Source: Opitutus sp. ER46 (GTDB lineage: Bacteria > Verrucomicrobiota > Verrucomicrobiia > Opitutales > Opitutaceae). From it: DNA of 64,000 bases. Under the pieces are notes generated by a model. That model worked only from the letters and a program-made list of their open reading frames with translations. It did not search any database and was not told the origin of the DNA. Numbering within the stretch: position 1 is the first letter of the stretch; the number at the start of each line of letters is the position of its first letter. Below are positions 7,370 to 15,262 of this stretch, piece by piece. The position numbers and the translations under genes are program-made. The DNA lies in NCBI RefSeq assembly GCF_003054705.1, contig NZ_QAYX01000020.1:310001-374000 (forward strand). Direction: 5' to 3'.

Positions 7370-9147
7370 CGTTCGTCCGCCACCTCTCCACGGTCTTCCT
7401 CTCCGCCCTGCTCGCCGCGGCGTCCTCGTCGCTCGCTGCCGCGACGCACGTACGCGTCAATCAACTCGGCTACGCCCCCACCGCGTCGAAGCTCGCCGTG
7501 GCGCTGTCCGACGCGCCCCTTCCCGCCGAGTTCTCCGTGGTCGACGCCGCCTCCGACCGCGTTGCCGCCACCCTCGCCGCGCGTCCGCTCACGCCCGGCA
7601 CGTGGGGTCGGTTCACCTATCACGCGGAACTCGACTTCTCCGCCTTCGCTCACCCCGGCACCTACGTCCTCGCCGTCGGTGAATCGCGCTCCCTGCCGTT
7701 CTCCATCGCCGCCGATGCCAGCGCCGACCTGTCCGCCGCGTTGCTCGAGTTCATGCGCCAGCAGCGTTGCGGCTACAACCCGTGGCTCGACACCGAATGT
7801 CACCAGGAGGATGGCCGCACTGCCTACGGGCCCCTCCCCGCCGGCACCCGCCTCGACGCCCGCGGCGGCTGGCACGACGCCGGCGACCTGCTCAAATACC
7901 AACTCACCTCCGGCAACGCCACCGCCCAACTCCTGCTCGCATACCTCCTGGCGCCCGAGTCCGCTCGTCGGCTTGATCGCGTCGATGCCCGCGGCACGCC
8001 GCAGCCCAACGGCGTGCCCGACGTGCTCGACGAGGCGCGCTGGGGTCTCGACTGGCTGCTGAAGCTCCATCCCACGCCCGACGCGCTTTATCACCAGGTT
8101 GCCGACGACCGCGACCACATGGGGCTGCGACTCCCGCCTCAGGACACCGCCGATTACGGCTGGGGCCCCGGCGCGGCTCGCGTCGTCTATTTCGCCGACG
8201 GCCGGCCACAAGGGCTCGGCAAGTTTCCGAGCGCTTCCACCGGTCTCGCCAACCTTGCCGGCCGCTACGCCGCGGCGATGGCCCTCGCGTACCAGGTTTG
8301 GCATGACGTCCCCGGCGAGCGCGCCTTCGCCGACCGCTGTCTCCAGGCCGGCCGCGAGGTGTACGCCCTCGGCCGCTGCCAGGAGGGCGTGCAGCAGGGC
8401 AATTCGGTCCGCGCGCCATACCGTTACGAGGAGACCACCTGGGCGGACGACATGGAATGGGGCGCCGCCGAACTCGCCCGCGCCACGGGCGAGGCCGCCT
8501 TCCTCGCCGACGCGAAGCGCTACGCCGCCCTCGCGGCGAACGACACGTGGATGGGCCGCGAACAGACCGGACATTATCAGTACTACCCGTTCCTCAACGT
8601 CGGACACTTTCGCCTGCACGGGCTCGTCGACCCCGAGTTCCAGCGCACGCTCGCCGGCTACTACCGCACCGGGCTCGACGCGTGCACCAAGGTCGCCGCT
8701 GGCAACCCGTACGGCATCGGCGTGCCGTTCATCTGGTGCTCCAACAACCTCACCGTGGCCCTCGTCACCCAGGCCGCGTTTTACGCGGAGATGACGGGCG
8801 ACCATTCCTACGCCGCCTTCGCCGCGCGGCACGCCGACTGGCTGCTCGGCCGCAATCCCTGGGGCACGACCATGTTCACCGAGGTTGGCCGCGTGTTCCC
8901 GACCGCCGTCCACCTCCAGACCACGAAGCTCACCGGCCGCCGCGTCGCCGGCGGACTCGTCGACGGCCCCGTGTACGAGCGCATCTTCAAGTCACTGCGC
9001 GGCGTCACCATCACCGAGCCGGATCCGTTCGCCGCGTTCCAGGACGCCCGCGCCGTCTACCACAACGACTACCAGGACTACTCGACCAACGAGCCCACGA
9101 TGGACGGCACCGCCGCCGCCGTGCTGATGATCGCGGCGCGCCGGTAG
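7366..9147 (+). CDS. Glycoside hydrolase family 9 (cellulase-like)
   Basis: Encodes 593 residues: a signal peptide, an N-terminal Ig-like cellulase domain (about residues 25-110, THVRVNQLGYAP), then an (alpha/alpha)6 GH9 domain. The catalytic W-H-D-A-G-D motif supplies D171 and D174. The C-terminal N-E-P-T-M-D-G block supplies the probable proton donor E576. The L-G-R-N-P-W-G segment is also typical. GH9 enzymes are mostly inverting endo-beta-1,4-glucanases, with some exo- and glucosaminidase members. The coupled deacetylase-like gene suggests an acetylated beta-glucan or chitooligosaccharide substrate. The start lies inside the preceding stop codon. Confidence 0.9.
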   Translation: MTFVRHLSTVFLSALLAAASSSLAAATHVRVNQLGYAPTASKLAVALSDAPLPAEFSVVDAASDRVAATLAARPLTPGTWGRFTYHAELDFSAFAHPGTYVLAVGESRSLPFSIAADASADLSAALLEFMRQQRCGYNPWLDTECHQEDGRTAYGPLPAGTRLDARGGWHDAGDLLKYQLTSGNATAQLLLAYLLAPESARRLDRVDARGTPQPNGVPDVLDEARWGLDWLLKLHPTPDALYHQVADDRDHMGLRLPPQDTADYGWGPGAARVVYFADGRPQGLGKFPSASTGLANLAGRYAAAMALAYQVWHDVPGERAFADRCLQAGREVYALGRCQEGVQQGNSVRAPYRYEETTWADDMEWGAAELARATGEAAFLADAKRYAALAANDTWMGREQTGHYQYYPFLNVGHFRLHGLVDPEFQRTLAGYYRTGLDACTKVAAGNPYGIGVPFIWCSNNLTVALVTQAAFYAEMTGDHSYAAFAARHADWLLGRNPWGTTMFTEVGRVFPTAVHLQTTKLTGRRVAGGLVDGPVYERIFKSLRGVTITEPDPFAAFQDARAVYHNDYQDYSTNEPTMDGTAAAVLMIAARR

Positions 9148-9171
9148 GCGCGAGGCGCGGGCGCCTCGCGC
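9148..9171 (+). terminator. Hairpin after GH9
   Basis: A 10-bp perfect stem (GCGCGAGGCG / CGCCTCGCGC, 4-base loop) begins at the base after the GH9 stop. No T-run follows, but the position fits a transcription end. Confidence 0.6.
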
Positions 9172-9215
9172 TGTTGCAGGTTGAATGTTGAAACGTTGCA
9201 GGTCCGTCCCCCGCC

Positions 9216-10026
9216 CACCGCACGTTTTCGCGCCTGTTCGCGCCTTTCGCGGTTCCACCCTCCCGCGTTTCGTGGTTCGGAACCTGCAACCTTCAAACCT
9301 GCAACCTGCGAACCGTCCACGCGCTCCCGCCCACCGCACGTTTTCGCGCCCCTTCGCGTCTTTCGCGGTTCCTTTCCTCCGTCCGCGATTCATTCGTGTC
9401 CCTTCGTGTGCATTCGTGGTTAAGCATCTGCCTTGGTCTGCCGAAGAGTCACCGCGAACGCCCGCGAACCCAGCCGCGAAAACCCGAGGCTATTCAGCCC
9501 CTCACGCGATATCGCTACCAGTCCCTCTTCCACCGCACGTTTTCGCGCGTGTTCGCGTCTTTCGCGGTTCCACCCTCCTGCCTTTCGTGGTTCGGAACCT
9601 GCAACCTTCAAACCTGCAACCTGCGAACCGTCCACGCGCTCCCGCCCACCGCACGTTTTCGCGCCCCTTCGCGCCTTTCGCGGTTCCTTTCCTCCGTCCG
9701 CGATTCATTCGTGTCCCTTCGTGTGCATTCGTGGTTAAGCATCTGCCTTGGTCTGCCGAAGAGTCACCGCGAACGCCCGCGAACCCAGCCGCGAAAACCC
9801 GAGGCTATTCAGCCCCTCACGCGATATCGCTACCAGTCCCTCTTCCACCGCACGTTTTCGCGCGTGTTCGCGTCTTTCGCGGTTCCACCCTCCTGCCTTT
9901 CGTGGTTCGGAACCTGCAACCTTCAAACCTGCAACCTGCGAACCGTCCACTCACCCTCTCCCACCGCACTTTTTCGCGCCCCCTTCGCGTCTTTCGCGGT
10001 TCCACCCTCCTGCCTTTCGTGGTTCG
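9216..10026. repeat. 315-bp tandem repeat, about 2.5 copies
   Basis: Units start at 9216, 9531 and 9846, exactly 315 bp apart; each begins CACCGCACGTTTTCGCG. Copies one and two differ by a few substitutions, while copy three diverges after about 9952. Within each unit are TTTCGCGTCTTTCGCGGTTCC words, an AACCTGCAACCTTCAAACC block and a CATTCGTGTCCCTTCGTG block, so the unit itself is built from smaller repeats. A frame stays open through it only because 315 is divisible by three; I do not regard it as coding. Confidence 0.9.
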
Positions 10027-10027
10027 A

Positions 10028-10225
10028 AACGCAGGATCGTGATCACGACCTCGCCCGTCGCGGGATCGCGCACAGTCGAGGCCGCGCCACGTCCTGCCGC
10101 CTGGAGCGTCGTCGGCAACCAGGCATCCCCGCGGTTCTCCGCGAAGAGCTGCTGTATGGTGTAATTGAGCGTCGGGAACACCTCCGTGCCCGAGAAATAG
10201 ATCAGGTCCGGCGGCCAAAATGATT
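10028..10225 (-). pseudogene. Remnant of a GH51 alpha-L-arabinofuranosidase C-terminus
   Basis: On the minus strand about 65 codons read W-P-P-D-L-I-Y-F, then TLNYTIQQLFAENRGD, LP and RDPATGEVVITI. This is the pattern of the C-terminal part of GH51 arabinofuranosidases (PDLIYF...NYYVQQLF..N.GD..LP). The catalytic barrel is absent, nothing upstream in frame is recognisable, and the 3' end runs straight into the third copy of the 315-bp repeat. I infer a decayed gene truncated by repeat expansion or deletion. Confidence 0.65.
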
Positions 10226-10331
10226 CTCCCGCACAAAGCAGCTCAACTCGTCGAGACACCGCGATGTTGTTGCCGCCGAGTCTGTACCCCCCCAAAGCCC
10301 CAATCGAACTCCGCGTTCCCTCATCCCAACC

Positions 10332-10350
10332 AAAATGGCGCATCCATTTT
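10332..10350. other. Small AT-rich stem-loop
   Basis: AAAATGG (10332-10338) pairs with CCATTTT (10344-10350) around a five-base loop. It lies just beyond the purT terminator hairpin and may add to transcription termination. Function is inferred from position only. Confidence 0.35.
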
Positions 10351-10354
10351 GATT

Positions 10355-10386
10355 AGCAGCCTGCGGACGAAGTCCGACAGGCTGCT
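10355..10386 (-). terminator. Strong hairpin after purT
   Basis: A long stem: AGCAGCCTG pairs with CAGGCTGCT, and inside it CGGAC pairs with GTCCG around a GAA loop. It sits 4 bp past the purT stop on the minus strand, as expected for an intrinsic terminator. Confidence 0.7.
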
Positions 10387-10389
10387 AGG

Positions 10390-11580
10390 CTAGGCGAGCT
10401 GGATTTTTACCGCCGCCGCCGCCTCGCGCGCCCGGGCGCGCGCGACCTCCGGCGTCTCGCCGGTCGCCACGACCACGCCGAGCCGGCGGTGGCCGCGACA
10501 CTCGGGTTTGCCGAAAAGCCGCAGGTGCGTCTCCGGCACCGCCAGCGCCTGCTCGAGCCCGGAGTACGACGGCACGCCCGAACCCGTTCCGAGCAGCGCC
10601 ACGCTGTGCGCCGGCCGCAGCAGCACGATTGGCGGCACCGGCAGGCCGAGGATGGCCCGCGCATGCAGCGCGAACTCCGACCACTGCTGGCTGCCAATCG
10701 TCACCAGCCCCGTGTCGTGCGGGCGCGGGCTGACCTCCGAGAAGATCACCTCGTCGCCGCAAACAAAGCACTCCACGCCGAAGATGCCCCAGCCGCCCAG
10801 GTTGCCCACGATTGTCTTCGCGATATGCTGCGCCTTCGCCCAGGCCGCGGGGGACATCGGGCACGGCTGCCAGCTCTCGCGGTAGTCGCCGTCGATCTGG
10901 ACGTGCCCGACCGGCGGACAGCATTGGATGCCATTCACCGCCGAGACCGTCAGCACCGTGATCTCGTAGTCGAACCGCACGAAGCCCTCGACAATGCAGC
11001 GGCCCGCCCCCGCCCGCGCGCCTTCCTGCGCATACTTCCAGGCGCGCGCCATATCGCCTTCGGTGCGCACGAGGCTCTGCCCGTGGCCGGACGATGACAT
11101 CAGCGGCTTCAACACGCAGGGAAACCCAAGCGCGCGCCCCGCCGCGAGCGCCATGGCCTCGTCATCGACGAAGCGATACGGCGACGTGGGCAACTTGAGT
11201 TCCTCCGCCGCCAGCCGGCGGATCCCTTCGCGGTTCATCGTGAGCCGCGCCGCCCGCGCGGTCGGCACCACGCGCTGGCCCTTCTGCTCCAGGTCCACGA
11301 GCACGTGCGTCGCGATCGCCTCGATCTCCGGCACCACCAGATCGGGCTTCTCCTGCGCGATGACCCGCCGCAGCGACAGCTCGTCCAGCATCGGGAACAC
11401 GTGGCTCCGGTGCGCGACCTGCATCGCCGGTGCGTCCTGGTAGCGATCGCAGGCGATCACCTCGCAGCCCAGCCGCTGCAGCTCGATGGTGACCTCCTTC
11501 CCCAGCTCGCCGGAGCCGAGCAGGAGGACGCGTGTCGCGCCCTGGGTGTTGGGAGTGCCGAGTGAACCTGGTTGAAGCAT
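10390..11580 (-). CDS. purT: Formate-dependent phosphoribosylglycinamide formyltransferase (GAR transformylase 2)
   Basis: Encodes 396 residues, the usual PurT length. It catalyses the ATP- and formate-dependent formylation of glycinamide ribonucleotide in purine synthesis, the folate-independent alternative to PurN. Visible features are the N-terminal [12 protein letters not shown] nucleotide-fold strand, ATP-grasp segments ([30 protein letters not shown]) and the metal-binding [22 protein letters not shown] block. ATG 11580 was chosen because the family's N-terminus begins a few residues before the dinucleotide-like strand; an open extension upstream would run across the palindromic operators. 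Transcribed divergently from the azoreductase gene. Confidence 0.93.
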   Translation of the reverse strand: MLQPGSLGTPNTQGATRVLLLGSGELGKEVTIELQRLGCEVIACDRYQDAPAMQVAHRSHVFPMLDELSLRRVIAQEKPDLVVPEIEAIATHVLVDLEQKGQRVVPTARAARLTMNREGIRRLAAEELKLPTSPYRFVDDEAMALAAGRALGFPCVLKPLMSSSGHGQSLVRTEGDMARAWKYAQEGARAGAGRCIVEGFVRFDYEITVLTVSAVNGIQCCPPVGHVQIDGDYRESWQPCPMSPAAWAKAQHIAKTIVGNLGGWGIFGVECFVCGDEVIFSEVSPRPHDTGLVTIGSQQWSEFALHARAILGLPVPPIVLLRPAHSVALLGTGSGVPSYSGLEQALAVPETHLRLFGKPECRGHRRLGVVVATGETPEVARARAREAAAAVKIQLA

Positions 11581-11637
11581 CCGGGCATGTTGAGAACCCG
11601 CGCGCCCCGCGTCAGGCCCGAACTCGCCCCGCCAAAC

Positions 11638-11792
11638 TGTCACGCAATACGTGACACTTTCCGCCCTGCCGCCTCCGCCCACTGTCACGTAATACGTGAC
11701 AGTTTTCCGCGCCGTTCCCTCGTAGCTCCGACGCCAGTGTCACGTATTACGTGACAGTTCCGCCGCGGGCCGATGTCACGTAATGCGTGACA
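11638..11792. promoter_or_regulatory. Cluster of four 19-bp palindromes TGTCACG-N5-CGTGACA
   Basis: Four sites at 11638-11656, 11683-11701, 11738-11756 and 11774-11792 have identical 7-base arms. Only the 5-base spacers vary (CAATA, TAATA, TATTA, TAATG). They fill the divergent promoter region between purT and the azoreductase gene at centre-to-centre distances of 45, 55 and 36 bp. Perfect arm conservation with free spacers is what a dimeric regulator's operator array looks like. A related element (GTCACG-N4-CGTGAC) lies at 15150-15165. I know no regulator with this consensus. Confidence 0.8.
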
Positions 11793-11878
11793 CTCGCGGC
11801 GGGATCATGCGCCGCGCGCATGGCTGCGATGGTGGGCGCGCAGTAGGCGGCCCGCCGCGGCGGTGGTATCGTGCCGGC

Positions 11879-12475
11879 ATGAACACCACATCGCTCCGCC
11901 TGCTCCACCTCGACTCCAGCATCACGGGCGAGAACTCGGTCTCGCGCCTGCTCACGGCCGAAGTCGTCGCCGCCGAACAGCATCTGCACCCGCAGCTCAG
12001 CGTCACCTACCGCGACCTCGCGGCCCAGCCGCTGGCCCATCTTTCCGCCGGGCATCTGGCCGGGTCGCCCGAGACGGCGGCCGAGCGCGCGGCGGGCGCT
12101 GCCGCGCTCGAGGAGTTCCTCGCCGCCGACATCGTCGTGATCGGCGCGCCCATGTACAACTTCGGCATTCCGTCGCAGCTCAAGGCCTGGTTCGACCGCG
12201 TGGCGGTGGCCGGAAAGACCTTCGAATACACCAGCAGCGGTCCGCGCGGGCTCGCGGGCAACAAGCGCGTGATCGTCGTCTCCTCCCGCGGCGGCGCCTA
12301 CGCGCAGACGCCGCTCGAGGTCCTCGATCACCAGGAGTCCTATCTCCGCGCCGTGCTCGGCTTCCTCGGCATCACCGACATCACGTTCGTCCGCGCGGAG
12401 AACACCTCCCGCGCGGCGCTCCGGGCCGCCTCGCTCGCCGCGGCGCGTTCGCAGATCGCCCAACTCGCGGCCTGA
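11879..12475 (+). CDS. azoR: FMN-dependent NADH-azoreductase (flavodoxin fold)
   Basis: Encodes 198 residues, typical for AzoR-type FMN-dependent NADH:quinone/azo oxidoreductases. The N-terminal LRLLHLDSS phosphate-binding strand, the FMN-contacting [16 protein letters not shown] block (about residues 95-112) and the SSRGGAY loop are visible. The protein is cytoplasmic and detoxifies quinones and azo compounds. It starts about 85 bp downstream of the last of four palindromes, so those sites are well placed to control it. Confidence 0.9.
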   Translation: MNTTSLRLLHLDSSITGENSVSRLLTAEVVAAEQHLHPQLSVTYRDLAAQPLAHLSAGHLAGSPETAAERAAGAAALEEFLAADIVVIGAPMYNFGIPSQLKAWFDRVAVAGKTFEYTSSGPRGLAGNKRVIVVSSRGGAYAQTPLEVLDHQESYLRAVLGFLGITDITFVRAENTSRAALRAASLAAARSQIAQLAA

Positions 12476-12539
12476 TCCCGCCCGCACCGGGCGTCCCCGC
12501 CCCCTTGCCGCGCCCGGCCGGACGGGCATCCTGCCCCGC

Positions 12540-12995
12540 ATGATTCGCCACCTGCACCGCGAGCAGTTCGTTGCCGGCGATCCGGCGCGCATCTGGGATT
12601 TCTTCTGCGCGCCCGGCAACCTCGACACCCTCACCCCGCCGCAACTCCGGTTCCGGATCGTCGGGGATCCGCCGGCCCGCATGTACGCGGGGCAGATGAT
12701 CGAGTACCGCGTCGGCATCCTACCGGGGGTGTGGACGCGCTGGCTCACGGAGATCACGCACGTGCGCGCGGGCGAATACTTCGTTGATGAGCAGCGGATC
12801 GGCCCATACCGCCTCTGGCATCACGAGCACCGTTTCGCACCGGTCGTCGGCGGGCTGCAGATGACCGACCACGTGACTTATGATGTCGGCTGGGGACCGG
12901 CCGGCGCGCTCGCCGAGCGCCTCTGGGTGCGCGGCCAGCTCCGGCGGATTTTCGACTACCGGCACGATCGGATTGCCGCGCTCTTTCCCACCTGA
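12540..12995 (+). CDS. SRPBCC-family protein
   Basis: Encodes 151 residues forming one START/Bet v1-like (SRPBCC) domain. The pattern 'REQFVAGDPARIWDFFCAPGNLDTLTP' at the N-terminus and FDYRHDRIAALF at the C-terminus match the cell-division-inhibitor-like/ligand-binding SRPBCC group, related to the N-terminal part of YfcH-type fusions. The ligand is unknown. It lies 64 bp after the azoreductase gene on the same strand and may be co-transcribed. Confidence 0.8.
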   Translation: MIRHLHREQFVAGDPARIWDFFCAPGNLDTLTPPQLRFRIVGDPPARMYAGQMIEYRVGILPGVWTRWLTEITHVRAGEYFVDEQRIGPYRLWHHEHRFAPVVGGLQMTDHVTYDVGWGPAGALAERLWVRGQLRRIFDYRHDRIAALFPT

Positions 12996-13049
12996 CCTCG
13001 CCGGCGGCGCCGCCGCGGATACTCCACGGCGGCGCACCAGCGCAGGCAG

Positions 13050-13607
13050 TCAGACTGCCGCCGCGCCCAGTTTCTGCTGATAGAACGGGTGGAGCACGGC
13101 GAACGCCGCCCAGAACTTGGGACGCGGGGCGGCGGCCAGTTGCGCCCACAGGTGATCAAGGTGGATGTGCCAGCCGCTCGCGAACTCCGCGATCGACGCG
13201 AGATCCTCCCCGCGGGAGCGGTGCGTCACCACCAGCAGCACGTCCTCCCCCTGGGTGGTCAGCTCGAAGGTAACGTCGGAGCTCGAGCCAAACGTGTAGC
13301 TCAACACGTGCGGTGGCTCCCAGCGCAGCACGGCTCCCGACATCCGCGTGCCGGGATCATGATGCTCGCGATAGCCTTCCGGCGGCACCTCGTCGGGGGC
13401 GAGGTTCGCATGCCGGAAGTACAGCTCCATCTTGCCGCCCGCACGCGGCTCCATCGGCCCGCCGGCGAACCAGCGGCTGCGCTTGTCCGGATCGGTCAGG
13501 TACTCCCAGACCCGCTCGATTGGCCCCGGGAGCGTGCGCACGAGGCGCACCTCGCCGGGCGCGGGAAAGCGGGCGGGTTGGGCGTTCATCTGTGGGTGGG
13601 TCTTCAT
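13050..13607 (-). CDS. AHSA1-type SRPBCC protein
   Basis: Encodes 185 residues with an Aha1-like SRPBCC domain: IERVWEYLTDPDKRSRWFAGG, then PPHVLSYTF and the SGWHIHLDHL helix. Such proteins usually sit next to an ArsR regulator, as here: the regulator ends 35 bp upstream on the same strand. The role is often linked to small-molecule binding or stress, and the ligand is unknown. ATG 13607 is taken; an in-frame ATG at 13589 is equally possible. Confidence 0.85.
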   Translation of the reverse strand: MKTHPQMNAQPARFPAPGEVRLVRTLPGPIERVWEYLTDPDKRSRWFAGGPMEPRAGGKMELYFRHANLAPDEVPPEGYREHHDPGTRMSGAVLRWEPPHVLSYTFGSSSDVTFELTTQGEDVLLVVTHRSRGEDLASIAEFASGWHIHLDHLWAQLAAAPRPKFWAAFAVLHPFYQQKLGAAAV

Positions 13608-13642
13608 GTGGGTACCGTGGGTTGTCTGGCTTCGTCTGTGGG

Positions 13643-13963
13643 TTATGGCTTTCGTTTTCGCTGGTCCTCGGCCCGCAACTCCCGCTCGAGGGCGTCGAGG
13701 CGGCGGCTCCAGAGCTGGCGCTGGCGCTGCAGCCACGCGTCGAGTTCGTCGAACGCGGCGGGGTTGAGGGACTGGATGCGAGTCTTTCCCTCCGCCCGGG
13801 TCGCAATGAGCCCGGCTTCACGAAGGACATTCAGGTGCTGCGAAATGGCGGGCGCGCTCAGATCGAATTCCTCGACCAGTTCGCCCGCGGTGCGGTCGCG
13901 CGCCGCCAGCAGCTCAACAATGCGGCGACGCGTCGGATCGGCGATGGCGGCAAGGCTCTGCAT
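13643..13963 (-). CDS. ArsR-family transcriptional regulator
   Basis: Encodes 106 residues with a winged helix. DPTRRRIVELLAARDRTAGEL is followed by the recognition helix SAPAISQHLNVLREAGLI and the wing. No metal-binding Cys cluster is visible, so it belongs to the non-metal ArsR group that is paired with SRPBCC proteins. First gene of a two-gene operon with the AHSA1 protein. An AT-rich palindrome lies directly in front of the start, suggesting autorepression. Confidence 0.9.
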   Translation of the reverse strand: MQSLAAIADPTRRRIVELLAARDRTAGELVEEFDLSAPAISQHLNVLREAGLIATRAEGKTRIQSLNPAAFDELDAWLQRQRQLWSRRLDALERELRAEDQRKRKP

Positions 13964-13971
13964 GCCGGAAC

Positions 13972-13995
13972 AATTAAGACGATGCTTAATTAAGC
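13972..13995 (-). promoter_or_regulatory. Palindromic operator upstream of the arsR-type gene
   Basis: AATTAAG (13972-13978) and CTTAATT (13985-13991) form a 7-bp inverted repeat, and GCTTAATTAAGC (13984-13995) is itself a perfect palindrome. The AT-rich block stands out from GC-rich DNA and lies 9 bp before the ArsR start codon, where an autoregulatory operator is expected. Confidence 0.6.
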
Positions 13996-14064
13996 AAATG
14001 ATAAATCGACGATCGCGACCAAGCCGCGCGTCCCCAGCGGCTAACGACCGAAATCCGGGCGAAG

Positions 14065-15075
14065 TCAGTACGATTGGAAGAACCAGGCGATCGCCGGCAC
14101 GGCATCGGGCGTTGCCAGCCCGAAAGGCACCCCACGGTAAAACTCGGCGTAGTCGCGCAGCGCATCGCGCGCCGGACTCCAACACCACGTGTCACCGCGG
14201 CGCACGAAACGGAAGACCCGCCGCAGCGTCCGGACGTCCGTCGGTTCCGCAAAGCGCAACTCCAGGGCGCACGAGGCCCGGTCCGAACGCAGCGACGTCT
14301 GGCGCGACTTCGTTTCGGCCGGCGGCATCTCCTGGCTGACGAAGACCGCCAGCATGCGTGCCGGCGAACGGTAGTAGGCGCGTCCCGACTCGGGCAGCGC
14401 GGCGAAGAGAACCCGCATCGGCTCGAGCGCCGGGTCGTCGGGATCTAGACACACCGCAATGGCATCGGGGTCGTGGCGGTGGCGGGCCCAGAGCAGGGTC
14501 TCCAGGCACGCCATCGCAGACGCCCGACCGGCGTTGCGCCAGAGCGGCGCCGCGGAGCCGGGCGCCAGGGGCTCCGTTCCCGGCGGCGGTGCGGGAGGTG
14601 GCGCTGGCAACCAGAGATGCTTCGGTTCGGCCATGGCCTGGAAGCTCACCGTCCGCCGCCCCCGGCCCGGCGCGTCGACGAGGCAATCAAACGCTCGTCC
14701 CGCCCGCAGCGCCTCCTGGAGCACGGCGCGCAACCCATAGATCGAGTACGCGTTCATCCCCTTGCCCGCCACTCCCAGGAGTTCATCTCCAGCGCGCAAG
14801 CCGCTGCGAAACGCAGGTGACGCCGGATTTACCGCGGTGATCTGGCAACGCACATTGTGCGCCCCGACCAGAGACCCCAGGTTGCCGTGAATCACGCCAT
14901 GGGTGCCGAGCGTGCGAAAGACATCTCCCTTCACTGCGACCGCCTCCATCTGCACCGGCGGCGGCTCCACCGCGTCCACCCCCTCCGCGGCCTGGGCAGC
15001 CCGTTCCAGGCCGGCAAACGGTCCGACAAAAAATAGGATCAACCGCAGCAGCGGCGGGAAACGACTCGGAGCCAT
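14065..15075 (-). CDS. Secreted PDZ-domain protein
   Basis: Encodes 336 residues. The N-terminus (PPLLRLILFFVGPFAG) is a signal peptide or membrane anchor. A PDZ domain lies around residues 62-145 (ITAVNPASPAFRSGLRAGDELLGV). A Pro-rich linker (APPPAPPPGTEP) leads to a C-terminal domain of about 150 residues I do not recognise. No protease domain is present, so it is not an HtrA-type enzyme; a scaffold or substrate-recognition role in the envelope is possible. A GTG two codons upstream is an alternative start. Confidence 0.7.
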   Translation of the reverse strand: MAPSRFPPLLRLILFFVGPFAGLERAAQAAEGVDAVEPPPVQMEAVAVKGDVFRTLGTHGVIHGNLGSLVGAHNVRCQITAVNPASPAFRSGLRAGDELLGVAGKGMNAYSIYGLRAVLQEALRAGRAFDCLVDAPGRGRRTVSFQAMAEPKHLWLPAPPPAPPPGTEPLAPGSAAPLWRNAGRASAMACLETLLWARHRHDPDAIAVCLDPDDPALEPMRVLFAALPESGRAYYRSPARMLAVFVSQEMPPAETKSRQTSLRSDRASCALELRFAEPTDVRTLRRVFRFVRRGDTWCWSPARDALRDYAEFYRGVPFGLATPDAVPAIAWFFQSY

Positions 15076-15149
15076 AGGCACGCTGGCGACAAGCCGGCCC
15101 GCCGGCCGGTTCCATGCACGCCGGGCCGCGCTCGCTCGCGTCCGGCCAC

Positions 15150-15165
15150 GTCACGTATCCGTGAC
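15150..15165. promoter_or_regulatory. Single palindrome GTCACG-N4-CGTGAC
   Basis: Six-base arms identical to the inner part of the four-site cluster at 11.6-11.8 kb, with a 4-base spacer instead of 5. It lies between the ilvD stop and the start of the PDZ-protein gene on the minus strand. It may be a fifth, weaker site for the same regulator. Confidence 0.45.
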
Positions 15166-15262
15166 GTCAGCGAACCAGCAGCCTCTGGCGGCGCCACGCC
15201 CGGGGCGGGCGCAATCCCGGCGGGCGACACCGCGCGACCGCGCCGTCCGGCCGGGGCACCGC

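Noticed and set aside
9185-10042. A 285-codon frame through the 315-bp repeat
   Set aside because: It is open only because the repeat length is a multiple of three. The peptide is low complexity, and the same sequence is open in other frames and on the other strand.
11638-11792. The palindrome cluster as ParB parS centromere sites
   Set aside because: parS is TGTTTCACGTGAAACA with a central CACGTG. Here the arms are TGTCACG and CGTGACA separated by a variable 5-base spacer, and no parA or parB is nearby.
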